Assembly (NCBI GenBank): GCA_973895155.1 | Contig: OZ316899.1 | Location: 1,798,001-1,862,000 of the forward strand | Reading direction: 5' to 3' | Length of the DNA: 64,000 nucleotides | Source: Marsupella aquatica | Taxonomy: Eukaryota; Marchantiophyta | Shown: positions 32,246-43,584 of the stretch, in pieces | Position numbering within the stretch: the stretch's first letter is position 1 | How the letters are laid out: every line of letters starts with the position of its first letter | Notes under the pieces: generated by a model | What the model was told of the DNA's origin: nothing | Seen by the model: only the letters and a program-made list of their open reading frames with translations | Databases searched by the model: none | Position numbers and translations under genes: made by a program

Positions 32246-32568
32246 AGAAACATACCTATGACAGTAAGCATACATATAGACCTATGCGCACCGTAGCGCT
32301 AGGCCCTGTGTGTACGGGCCCGATATGAAGACCCCTTCTCACCAGAACTATCATGAGCACAGATCTGATCCCAACCTTGGTTCCTTGGGATTGAGCGTGG
32401 GTGATGTGTGATAGAGTCTTGCTATGATAGTCTGGTGTTAAGGGCATAAATTGGTGTTTACCGGCCTTCACAACATCCCTTCGTGATCCTCGGGTACAAG
32501 GAGATGGTTTTGGCACCCATAGTGACGTTTTTGGTGTTAAGACCCATGTCAATCGCGTGACACAATGT

Positions 32569-32660
32569 CAGCACTGCTAGCTCTGAGGTTCCAATGGGTC
32601 AAAACTCTTTACAAATAGTGATTTGAAGGTATGCCAGATGGCTTGATCTTCCACATCCAA
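32569..32660 (-). pseudogene. gag: Gag segment captured inside LTR E (minor part)
   Basis: Minus strand equals C gag about 13458-13548 (ALDVEDQAIWHTFKSLF, then TGA at the position where C also has TGA). It joins LTR sequence near 32661 within a short GCAGAG-like match shared by gag and LTR. Confidence 0.82.
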
Positions 32661-34862
32661 TGCTCTGCATGTTTCTGCAAGCCGCCGGATGTCCTCTGGC
32701 CATTGTCCTCCTGGTAAATCCTTCTCCCTTGCCAGGGCTGCCTCCTCTTCCTCCCTGCGTCGTTCCTGAAACTCCTGTGCCGTCTGTTTTATGTCGTCAA
32801 AACTTGGGGGAGCGACATCTGGTGGGGGAGACTTGGGGCTGCTTTGCTGGGTTGGGTCCCCTCAAACTACTCTTGGAAGAGTGGTGATGAACCTGCCACA
32901 GGTCCTTATTCCTGGAACATGGTGGTCCGACCCGTAGCCGGAGTCATCATTGTCGTAGCCTTCTATCGCCTCCTCCTCGGCTTGGACTACCGGCTCCCCC
33001 CGCTACTGTCCTGGTCCTGCCGTGAACACAACCCCACAGATCATGGGTCCTGGTTCCTCCAACTTCCACGTTGATCTCATCTTCTCCCTGTCGTGACCAG
33101 GGGCCTCGGGCTGCTTCTCCTCGGCTTCGGGACTTGAAGCTCCTACATACATTCGGACTCCCGGCTCGTGTTCCGGCCTCCTTCTCTCCTTGGCCCCGGT
33201 AAAGGGGTTTTCCATGGTAAGTTGGCTAAGGCTGACTTCGGAAGTAGTATTCTGTACTAGCCCCGTTGCCACTGCCGTTCTCCTTTCCTTCTCCAACAAT
33301 TTCAGCAGATTTTGCATGCCTGGTTGCTGCATCAGCAAGTCCTCCTTCCTCGGCCTAAACACCTGCTTGATTGTAGGATTGTCGGGCTGGGTCGGTTTCT
33401 CTATTGTCGGCCTTGGTTTCGGAACCTCCTCTGGTGCTCTTGCCTGCAGGGGTAGTACCGGGGCGCATATCTGGCTTCGGGCATACCGATACAATAGCAG
33501 TATGTGATAACCAAGTCGGGACAGGCTTCCCATGCCGATCACTAGCTGTTCCTCCTTCAAGATCTTCTTTAGTTGGGTGAGGAGGTACCCGTTGTAGTCT
33601 CGGCTTGGGTCTAGCCTCTCTGCCAGATAGACTTGTGCCTTGCCGATCTCTGCCCTCGGCAAGTTACAATGCATGGTCACACGCAAGAAATCAATCATTT
33701 CTCCTATGTGCGGGTTGGTGCAGGTGTTTTGGAAGAAGCCATTCTTTGTTGATGGCCCTGGAAACAACCGAAACTCCTTGTCTGGCAAGGTCTTCCTGGT
33801 ATCTACTTTGGTCTTATTGCCCATCGGCAAGCCAAACTCTTCGGCAATCACCCGGGGAGTGAGATAGAAATCCTTCCCATACACCCTTGTGGAATTGGTC
33901 TCGGGCTCCCACGAATTCCAGTAAGTCTGAATCCGGTACCTCCGGCTTCAGCCATGGTAACTTTACGAATGCTTTCAAGCCGGATCTGGCCATGAAGCCC
34001 TGTTATTTCTGAGTCTGCATAGCCGTAAAGCATGCATCCTCTTCCCGCGCAAAGTGTAATTGCACCTCCTCGGGGAGGGTCGTCGCCCAACCTTTCCAGG
34101 TGTCATCTCTTGTTGGAACGGCATTGACGGGGTCAACCTCCTCCTCTTTGGCTTCCGCCTGCCTCCTGCTTCCCTGCTCTGCTGGTTTCCTGGGTGCCGC
34201 CAACCTCGTTCTTTTTGCAGGGGTGGCTTCTTTGTTGTTGTTCCCTTTTCTCTTCATAGCGGTTGCCGTGGATGTTTCTCCTAGCATGGTTGCCTTTGTC
34301 CACCCGTCCGTGCTACCCTTCAACTCCTAGTGTATGTCATTGCAGTGGTTGATGGCCTCTCGGATGCCGACTATCTTGTTCTCACAAAATAGAAGATCGT
34401 CGAGTTCATCGGCAGTAGGCGTCCACAAGAATTCAGCTATAATGATTTTTCCTCCTAAGAAAGCAGACTTTTGCAGCTCCCACAGTCGAGCAAGCTCCTA
34501 CCGTTCTCAAGCCGCTCTCTCTGATTCTTCATCCTGGTAGGTCCCAATGTACTCAGTTGCCCGTTCTAACATGCATCCCCAAAAATGAGTTGCTTGATTG
34601 ACGTTGCTCGTACCCCTCTTGAGTTGATCGTCGGTATCTGCTTCCACCCCGAGTGCTTGCCTGAGCAGCGGACAGCAATTGGCCTCCCGTAGTCGTCCGC
34701 TTGGCTTGTGTTTGCAAATGAGCCGCCAGTCCTTGCGCTGGGTCCTTACCCCCCCCTTGGCTGGTCTTCCTTCCCGTTAGTAGCCGCTGGTACTTAGCGC
34801 GCCCTAACCCTAATCGTGTTTCCCCCGGCGTCCTTACTTTCGGCCTCGGCTTGGGTTCCATA
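32661..34862 (-). pseudogene. LTR-encoded protein, N-terminal part, LTR E
   Basis: ATG near 34862 (MEPKPRPKV) matches the A start. Open pieces are 34323-34003 (linker, WKGWATTLPEEV) and 33884-33003 (YGKDFYLTPRVIAEEFGLPMG, NPHIGEMIDFL, SRDYNGYLL, then the Pro/Glu region). At least three shifts or stops separate them. It supports the same protein being present in a third LTR copy. Confidence 0.8.
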
Positions 34863-34978
34863 GTCACCCTTAATTGTTTATATTTCCCTATTTTTGTTAC
34901 TATACTAAGGTATTTCCTAGGGTACACTCCTGATTTTACTAATTAAACTGGCCTAATGATTCCTAGCTAGGCATCACA
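32661..34978 (-). repeat. LTR E, 5' part
   Basis: Runs from the LTR start TGTGATGCC at 34978 to the end of the PGG.WPEDIRRLA segment of the LTR frame, where gag begins. It contains the N-terminal two thirds of the LTR-encoded protein, with shifts. Confidence 0.87.
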
Positions 34979-36604
34979 AGAGTGACTTGGAGGAATGTGA
35001 AGCAGAAACCGAGGACTGCTTTGCCATAGAGTCCACCTTTTTAGCTTCAATTCCGGAGGAAGCACAAGAGGTGGACCAGTTGGATGAAATGGCTAAGTGG
35101 GAGCTGCACCCGAGACAATGGATTTTCCTCAGGCGTTGTGGCAGAGCCGGCAGGATCCACAACGCCGTATGATGAACCCTAAGTATTCCCTGATGGTCAA
35201 CAATCGACAAACTGAAATCGACAAACTAGTGGAAGTCGGATTCATCACTCCAGTCCTGCATTCAGACTGGGTGTCTCCAATTGTGATAGTTCCCAAGAAA
35301 GCTGGATCCGTTGGTAAACCCAAGATTTGGGTTTGTCAGGATTACAGGAAGTTGAATGAGGCTACGTTAAAGGACCATTTTCCTTTACCCTTTACTGATA
35401 TGGAACTAGACATGGTAGCCAGTCATGAACTATACTCATTCATGGATGGGTACTCTGGTTATAACCAAATCAAGATTAGGCAGGAGGACCAAATCAAGAC
35501 AGCCTTCATCACGGAATGGGGGATCTATGTCTTCAATCGTATGCCGTTTGGACTCTATAACGCATCAGCTATGTTCCAACGATTAATGGTGAACATTTTC
35601 CATGACTACTTAAGAAAGTTCATGGAAATCTTCATTGATGACTTTGCAGTATTTGGGAAAGCATCAAAACATGCTAAATACCTAAGGAAGACCTTCATGA
35701 GATGCAGAGAGGTAGGTCTCAAGTTACACCCAGATAAATGATTCTTTGGAGTAATAGAGGGTGTGCTGCTAGGGCACAAAGTATCGAAGAAGGGCATTGA
35801 GATTGACAAGGGTAAGCTAGCAGTATGGCTTGATATCATGCAACCTAAGAACATAAAGGATGTGAGATCCTTCTTGGGGTGCATTGGGTATTATCGCCAG
35901 TTCATCAAGGATTTTTCCAAGCTAGCTTTACCATTAACCAACATGCTCAAGGCAGGCGCAGAGTTTGAACCCACACCAGAAAGAGTAACAGCTATGGTGG
36001 AATTAAAGCAAAAGTTAGTGGAGGCCCCAGTCATGATAGCACCAGACTGGAACAAGGATTTTCATGTCTTCGTAGATGTCTCAGGCTTCTGTATTGGCTC
36101 AGTACTAAGTCAACTAGATGAGAAAGGAAGGGACCATCCCATATACTTTGCAAGCCGCCAGCTTGCCGATGCCAAACGAAACTACTCGACCACAGAAAGA
36201 GAAGCATTAGGAGTCATTTATTCCTATAAAAAGTTTAGGCATTATTTGCTAGGGTACAAAGTAATCTTTCATATTGATCATGAAAGTTTGAAGTACCTAG
36301 TAAATAAGCCAGACCTTACAGGCAGGGTAGCAAGATGGATTTTGCTATTACAGGAATATGGATTCACACAGGAGATCTTGTATTACTTTATGACAGTAGG
36401 TATAGTAGGTTTCCAGGTAAACTTTACACTCGCTGGTTAGGACCCTTCAGGGTAACCATGAAGTTCTCCAATGGCTCCGTGCAATTGGCCAACATTACTG
36501 GAGAGGTCTAACCCGTTCGCATTCATTACGACCACCTCAAGAAATACTATATGGACGAAGATGAACTTGTTCGCAAGGACGCTTCACAATTAAGTGGGGA
36601 GCTA
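34979..36604 (+). pseudogene. pol: Element C pol remnant (protease tail, RT, RNase H; integrase deleted)
   Basis: 34979-35165 equals the acidic region after protease in A. A deletion then joins it to the RT start (MNPKYSLMV) at about 35170. RT motifs include SPIVIVPKKAG, SFMDGYSGYNQI and FIDDF. TGA 35739-35741 replaces a Cys codon. RNase H extends to WILLLQEYG near 36360. A second deletion removes nearly all of integrase and joins its last 80 codons (36364-36604), ending at the PPT. It is homologous to A 2228-2409, 2977-4156 and 5360-5600. Confidence 0.9.
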
Positions 36605-39023
36605 TGTGATGCCTAGCCAGGAATCACTAGGCCAGTTTAAATGATAAAATAAGGAGTAAACCCTGGAAACACATTAGTATAGTAGCAAAAAGATGGAGAA
36701 TATAAACAATTAAGGGTGGCTATGGAACCCGAGCCGAGGCCGGAAGTAAAAACGCCAGGGGAGGGAACACAATCAGGGTTAGGGCGCGCTAAGTGCCGGC
36801 GGCTATAGGTAATTAATGGGAAGAAAGACCAATCAAGGAGGGGTAAGGATCGATCGCAAGGAATGGTGGCTCATTTGCAAGCACAAACTAAGTAGACGAC
36901 TACGGGAGGCCAACTACTGTCCGCTGCTCAGGCAAGCACTCGGGGTGGAAGTAGATACCGACAATCAACTCAAGAAGGGTATGAGCAACGTCACTCAAGC
37001 TGCTCATTTTTGGGGATGCCTGTTAGAACGAGCAACTGAGTACATTGGGACCTACGAGGACGAAGAATCGGAGAGAGCCGCTCGAGAACGGCAGGAGCTC
37101 GCTCGACTCTAAGTTCTGCAAAAGTCTACCTTCTTAGGAGGAGAACTCATCACGACTGAATTCCTGTGGACGCCTACTGCCGACAAACTGGACGATCTTC
37201 TGTTTTGTGAAGACAGAATAGTTGGCATCCGGGAAGCCATCAACCGCTGCAACGACATACACTGGGAGTTGAAGGGTAGCACGGAGGGGTGGACGAAGGC
37301 AACCGTGCTAGGAGAAACATCCACGGCAGCCGCTATGAAGAGAAAAGGGAACATCAATGAAGAGACCACCCCTACAAAGAGAACGAGGTTGGCGGCACCA
37401 AGGAAGCCAGCCGAGCAAGGGATCAGGAGGCAAGAAGAAGCCAAAGAAGAGGAGGTCAACCCCATCAATGTCGTTCCGACAAGAGATGACACCTGGAAAG
37501 GCTGGGCGGTGACCCTCCCCGAGGAAGTGCAATTACACTTTGCACGTGAAGAGGATGCATGCTTTACGGCTATGCAGACTCAGAAGTAGCAAGGCTTCAT
37601 GGCCGGATCTGGCTTGGAAGCCTTTGTGAAGTTACCATGGCTGAAGCCAGAGGTGCCGGATTCAGACTTATTAGAATTTTTGGGATCCTGGGAGCCCGAG
37701 TCCAATTCCACAAGGGTGTATGGGAAGGATTTCTATCTCACTCCCCGAGTAATTGCCGAAGCATTTGGCTTGCCGATGGGCAATAAGACCAAAGTTGATA
37801 CGAGGAAGACCTTGCCTGACAAGGAGTTCCGATCGTTCTCAGGGCCATCAACGAGGAATGGCTTCTTCCGGAAGACCTGCACCAACCCGCACATTGGGGA
37901 GATGATCAATTTTCTTGCGGGTAACCATGCATTGCAACTTGTTGAGGCCAAAGATCGGCAAGGCACAGGTTTACCTGGTGGAGAGGCCAGACCCCAGCCG
38001 GGACTACAACGGATACCTCCTCACCCAATTGAAGAAAATCTTGAAGGAGGAACAGCAGGTGATTGGCAAGGGAAGCGTGTCCCAGCTTGGCTATCATATG
38101 CCGCTGTTGTGCCGGTATGCCCGAAGTCAGATATTTGCCTTGGTACTTCCCCTGCAGGCAAGAGCACCAGAGGAGGTTCCAGAACAGAGGCCGGCAATAG
38201 AGAAACTGACCCAGTCTGATAGTCCTACAATCGAGCAGGTGTTTAGGCCGAGGAAGGAAGACTTGCCGATGCAGCAACCAGGCATGCAAAATCTGCTGAA
38301 ATTGCTGGAGAAGGAAAGGAGAACGGCAACGGCAACGGCAACGGGACCGGTACAGAATACTGCTCCCGAAGTTGGCCTAAGCCAACTTACCAGGGAAAAC
38401 CCCTTTACCGGGGCCAAGGAGAGAGGGAAGCCGGAACACGAGCCGGGAGTCCGAATGTATGTAGGAGCCTCAAGTCCCAAAGCCGAGGAAAAGCAGCCCG
38501 TAGCTCCTGGTCGCGATAGAGAGAAGAAGAGATCAACCTGGAAGCCGGAGGAGGAACCACAACCCGTGATCTGTGAGGCCATGTTCACGGCAAAACCAGG
38601 AGAGCAGCGGAGGGAGCCGGTAGTCCAAGCCGCGGAGGAAGCGGTAGAAGGCTACGACAATGATGACTCCAGCTACGGGTCGGACCATCATGTCCAGGAG
38701 TAAGGACCTGTGGCAGGTTCATCCCCACTCTTCCAAGAGTAGTTCAAGGGGACCCCACCCAGCAGAGCAGCCCCAAGTCTCCCCCACCAAATGTTGCGCC
38801 CCCGAGCTTTGACGGCATAAAATAGATGGCACAAGAGTTTGAGGAGCGACTCAGGGAGGAAGAGAGGGCAGCCCTGGCTAGGGAGAAAGATTTACCAGGG
38901 GGAGAATGGCCAGAGCACATCAGGCGGCTTGCAAAAAAACGAAGCAGCCCTCCAGCCACGATAGAAGAAATCCGCAAGGCGGCTTGGGAACAAAGGCCGC
39001 AATGGTTGATGCCAATGACTTTT
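36605..39023 (+). repeat. Element C 3' LTR, segment 1
   Basis: Starts TGTGATGCC after the PPT and is cut at 39023 by element B. The target duplication is CTTTT (39019-39023) against CTTCT (54536-54540). Confidence 0.92.
36722..39023 (+). pseudogene. LTR-encoded protein, N-terminal part, element C 3' LTR
   Basis: ATG 36722 (MEPEPRPEV). Pieces at 36816-37112, 37269-37589, 37599-38219 and 37915-38703 carry the same blocks as A: WKGW..LPEEV, LLEFLGSWEPESN, YGKDFYLTPRVIAEAFGLPMG. At 38153 it has CAG where A has the TAG, showing the frame was originally continuous. It is broken by a TAA near 37111, a TAG at 37588 and shifts near 37915 and 38703. Confidence 0.82.
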
Positions 39024-39242
39024 TGTGGCGCGTATCCCAAGACCTCTAACCCCAAGAACTACCCTCAACCAATCGTAAACCACTTGTTTATGTCCGTCCT
39101 CTTGCCATATGGCAGCTATTCGGCTTGGAAACGCGATACTCTTCTTCGATCTAGACTTACCGGACCGATTCTTTCACTGGGCTTGTGAATCGTGCACAAC
39201 TGAGACACCTAATTCCTCTTTAACTTCTTCAGGTATATTTGT

Positions 39243-39287
39243 ATTCCGCCCCCGGAATGTACCTCTACGGCTTAATTTCTTAAGCCG
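39243..39287 (-). promoter_or_regulatory. Twin stem-loops in B 3' LTR
   Basis: 39243-39258 is ATTCCG/CGGAAT around a four-base loop (GGGG on the sense strand). 39268-39287 pairs CGGCTTAA with TTAAGCCG. The order on the minus strand is the same as in A, C and G. Confidence 0.7.
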
Positions 39288-39941
39288 GCTGAAGGTCTTT
39301 TTCAGACTGACTCAACCCACACTTCATCGACTAACACTCTCAATCCTCACTTTTCTCTCAGAGTTTGATTGGGCAGTCTCCAATCAAGACAATGTGATTG
39401 TATTTTGCTCAACAGTTCACCCTATCTGACTTAAATCGATCAAGCAACAAATATCACAACACTCAACTCTTGGATGGCAAGAATCTGCAAACTAGGCAAT
39501 GAGGCCAACTCAATTCAAACAATTGCTCAGAAATCCAAGGAAACTGGTGGTTTACTGATACCCTGCGGTCTAGATTTAGCCGAGAGCTTCCTGTGCTCAC
39601 AACAATACAGATTTACACTAAAGCCTTGACTAAGAAAAAGCCCCCTGAGCCACGCTGCCCAGGTTTTTATCCTTGCAGCGTATTCAGGAGAAAAAAGGCG
39701 GAAATCCTAACCACCACTCACAGCCTTCCACCGCGATAATCTTATTATTAACCAAAAACAAGACTAATCTGCCTAAGTCGGAAACCCGATAGATCTGGAC
39801 TTCTAACATTAATCGAACTATTCAAGCCGACAAGGCGCTACTTGCCCTGTCCACATCCTACAACGGCCGCGCCCTCCTGGTCCAAGCCCTTCTCCTTCTG
39901 TCACGTCCTCCTTCCAACTGACGACTGGCCCGCCTTAATTG

Positions 39942-42900
39942 TCAGATGACCGGTGGTAATCCTGAGCCGTCCGACTCTGCACCTTCCCCTGTACTTGGCT
40001 TTGGCTGACTTCGCTCGGCCACGTTAACTATGGCTTTGGGTTTGGCCTCGGCTTCCTCCTCCTCGGCAACGGCCCGAAGAGCTTTTGCCTTAACTTCCTC
40101 AATCCAAGCCTGCTCCCCGATGCGCTCGGTCTCGAGAACCCATGGCTTTACGTTCTGGGCGTCCATAGAAGCAGTACCATCGTCTGATCCTGTTACCGCA
40201 GCTCCAAGTTGATCCGCAGTACTTACTTCTACCACAGTTGCCTTCAGGGCCACAGTACCGCAAATGTGAGCGGCCATGCTCTCGACTTCTTCCGGAGTGG
40301 CTTTAAGGGGCTTAACTTTATTATCGCCCGACCCCATAAATGTTTTTGCCAAATCTGCCACCAACTGCATGGCTTTGCCCCCAGTCACGCTTGACAGCAG
40401 TGAGCTCGGCTTCGGCTTTGGTTTTACTGTAACTCTGCCTACCATACTCCTGACGGGAAGCCTTTCAGTTGGTGACCCATATCCTGCTTCGGCATACTTC
40501 TTCAATTTCTCCGTTTGATTGTCGGCACGCCTCTGCAACCCGATCATCTTATCCTTGGCCTCCTCCAATTCCTGAGATACGTCTTCAACTTCATCGTTAA
40601 GCCGTAGTATCTCGGCCCTGGCCGTCTTCAGCTCCTCATTTAAGATCTGCACGATCTCCAACTCTTGCTTATCTACGGTTGCCTTCAAAGAGTCGTTGAT
40701 ACCTTCCAATTTCGTGACCTCGTCCGTCCATGCCTGCTTTGTCCTGGTTAGCTCCTCTTGAAGCTCCTTGCGTATCTGTTGAACCCGGTTTAGGTGATCA
40801 TTGGCCGTTGTGCACATGGCGTCATCATGCTTCTCCCGCATGGTCTCCAACCGGTCGAGTAACTTGTCATACTTCCTTTGGGCTTCAGCCAAGGCCTTCT
40901 CGCTCTGGGTGGCCTGCTCCTTAGCCATCTTTCTGAGCCTCTCAACTTGGCAATTTAAACCCTGTACTTCTGCTTTTGAATCGGCTAACTCCAGCTCTAT
41001 CTTCATCAACTTTTCCTTGATCTGCTGGTCATCCAATTGGTAGTTTCCCAATTGGTTGTTCGCCACTTCCAATTCCTGCTGCTTAGCCAAGAGATCCTGC
41101 TGTGCTTGTTGATTCACCCTTGAATTAGCCACCTCTGCTTTCATGCCACGAAGCCGAGCGATCACTTCCTCCTTCTTCAATTGCTCCAATGTCATTGCCT
41201 CCTCCAGTCTCGTCTGATCAGCCATTTCTTTTCTAAGAAATGGCCCGGATTCTAACTCGTTGCCGAAGATTTCTAAGGCTAAGAGTCCACACATGTCTCC
41301 ATACTCCTTAGCCGGATTCCTTGCATAGTTTGACCTCCCAGGTGATACTGGCATCTGCCATCGAGATCGTCTCTCCCAAGCCTTTGCCTGTAATTGATCA
41401 AAGTGAGTGGGAGGTTCTTACTAAGCCGTCTTATTTCTTCCGGCCACTCTCCTCCTGGTAGCTGGTATTCCTATTCTGCATTCTGGGCCCCCCACTCCTT
41501 AATCTTCTCATGTAGCCCGGCTTCAGCTTCCTTCATCTTGTCAAATTCCAATGGCGTCACATCTGGTGGAGGAGATTCTGGTGTTTTCTGGTCCTCCGGC
41601 TTGCCATAGAAGACCGCGGGAAGTCTTCTACAAAACCTTCCCATCGTTCTAACTCCTGGTACCGGCCTCTCCCCGTGATCGACATAGTCGTCGTCGTAAT
41701 CATCCACATTAACCTGACTACCTAGCATGCCGGCCTCTCCTCCAAAGCCCCCGATCTCTTCCTCTGAATATTGTTGGGCTGCTGCTGGTTGACCTTCCTC
41801 CATGGGTCCCTCCACATGGGCTCTGCTAGAAGCTCTTACTACCGGCCTCTCCTGGCTTTAGCTTACCTCCTCATCTATCTCTGAATCCATTCGCTCATCA
41901 TATTTCTTTCTCTCTTTGGTAGTCATCTTCCTCTCGACCAACTGCATGCCTGCATATGGATTATTACGAGTAGGCCGGCGCAACGGATTTCTCACTACAT
42001 CATATGTTACTACCTCTGGCTCCTTGATAGGGGAATGCTCCCATTCTTGTGTTGCCTGTGTTGCCGACCTCCTCCCGTGGCGTCGTATGTTTAGAGGCTC
42101 CTCATCCTCCTCCACCTCCTCAAGTGGTGCAGTGATCTGCATCCGTTCTTGTATAGGCAATACTGGTTCAAAAGACTGGCTTCTTGCATATCGGCAAAGT
42201 AATTGCAGATGGTACCCTAGTCTGGATATCGCTCCCTCCCCAATGCTCTGCTTCTCTTCGTTTAATGCCTTCTTCAACTACATTAAGAGATAGCCGTTGT
42301 AGTCCCGGCTTGCATCGATATTCTCCACCAAAAATACCTGGGCTTTGCCAATTTATGCTCTCGGCAAGGTACAATGCAATGTGACTCTCAGGAAATCAAT
42401 CAGTTGCCCTATATGTGGGTTGGTACATTGATTCCTAAAAAACCCATTCTTAGTGGAAGGCCCTAGAAATGACCTGAACTGGTCATCCGGCAACGTCTTC
42501 CTTCCAATTGGTAGAGCAAACACGGCTTCGATAAGCGCAGGTGTTAGTTCGAACACCTTTCCATACAACAGCGTCGTGTTGGAAGAAGCCTCCCAGCATC
42601 CCACGAAGTCCAACAGATCCTCATCCGGTATGTCTACCATCCTCCAGGACAACCTGACAAAGCCCTCCAACCTAGTGTCATTCATATATCCTACATATTT
42701 ATTATCCTGAACGGCACTGAAGACCTCATCCTCATCTCTTGCGAACTGTAATTGTAAATTGGCAGGTAACCTGTCCGCCCACCCTGTCATGGTTTTATCC
42801 TCTACAGCCCGATCTCTAACTGGCCCGGATTCCATCTTGATTGGTCTCTCTGACCTAGTTTGCTTTGCTGGAGTTGCGGATGCCGAACCTCCCTTGCACT

Positions 42901-43200
42901 TCATCTCTTCAGCGCCTGAATACTCCCCAAGAATAGCTGCCTTCGTCCACTTTGCAGTGTGACCCTTTAATTCCCAAAGTGGCTGTCGTGCGTTCTTGAT
43001 TGCCTCCCTGATCCCCACGACCTTATTCTCCCGAATCAGCAATTTGTCAAGCTCCGCACTGGTGGGTGTCCACGAGAAATTTTCCAACACCTCCTCCGTA
43101 TCTACAAATGCCAATTTGTGAATTCCCCACAATCACGCAAGCTCCGCTCGTTCTCTGGCTACGCGCTCTGGCTCAACGACTTCATACGTAGGTATCAGCT
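39942..43200 (-). pseudogene. LTR-encoded protein, element B 3' LTR
   Basis: Open pieces 43132-42353 (WTPTSAELDKLL, MTGWADRLPANLQ, LLDFVGCWEASSN, NGFFRNQCTNPHIG), 42277-41858, 41815-41471 (GVRTMGRFCRRLP, SPPPDVTPLEFD) and 41354-39942 (EYGDMCGLLALEIFGNEL, long coiled coil, acidic tail). It keeps the domain order and the key blocks of the group 1 protein. A 21-bp loss removes part of a conserved KTKVxxRKTL motif. Broken by stops at 43130, 42355 and near 41856 and a TAA-type stop at 42280. Confidence 0.83.
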
Positions 43201-43584
43201 GCCTTGCTTCTTCAAGCAAACAGTCCCAAAACTTCCCTGCCTGATTCACCGTGTTCATTCCACCGAATGCCAAGAACTTGCGCAATTTCCCAAACCACCT
43301 CCCCCGATCGATCGGCAGCTGATTCCACCTCCCTAGGTTGATCGAACAAGCAATTGCACAAGTGTACAGAGTGTCGGTCCCCTTCCTACGAAGCCGTCTC
43401 CTGATGGCTTACCTGATCAAGCCCCGATTAGGTCATAACCCTGATCCTACTTAATCGCGACCGTTGGATCCGCTCCTATCACAATCTCCCCCGAACACGT
43501 TGCAATCGGCTTCGATCCTTATTCCTCCCTTATTCTATCTACCTAATCTTTATTTAGCCATTATTTTAGGCTTAACTAAGTACT

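Larger units (their letters stand above)
29895..32563 (+). repeat. Solo LTR G (2.67 kb), inserted in the gag segment of E
   Basis: Flanked by AATGT (29890-29894 and 32564-32568), and removal restores gag. It starts GTGACGCC and ends GCGTGACAC. If the shared T and A are counted in, the ends become TG...CA and the duplication shrinks to ATG. It contains 26-bp tandem repeats, a TATA-like box at 31148 and both conserved LTR stem-loops near its right end, in plus orientation. No pol sequence is present, so it is a solo LTR or a non-coding derivative of a related family. Confidence 0.7.
27953..34978 (-). repeat. LTR E: group 1 LTR with a gag segment in place of the coiled-coil region, interrupted by solo LTR G
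   Basis: On the minus strand it starts TGTGATGCC (34978) and ends CGCACCACA (27953), the normal group 1 termini. The order is LTR 5' part 34978-32661, gag segment 32660-32569 and 29889-29225 (split by G), then LTR 3' part 29224-27953. The gag segment sits where other LTRs have about 1.1 kb of coiled-coil code. Flanks are LINE sequence (left) and C pol (right), with no matching 5-bp duplication (GGGGC against AGAGT). Confidence 0.85.
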
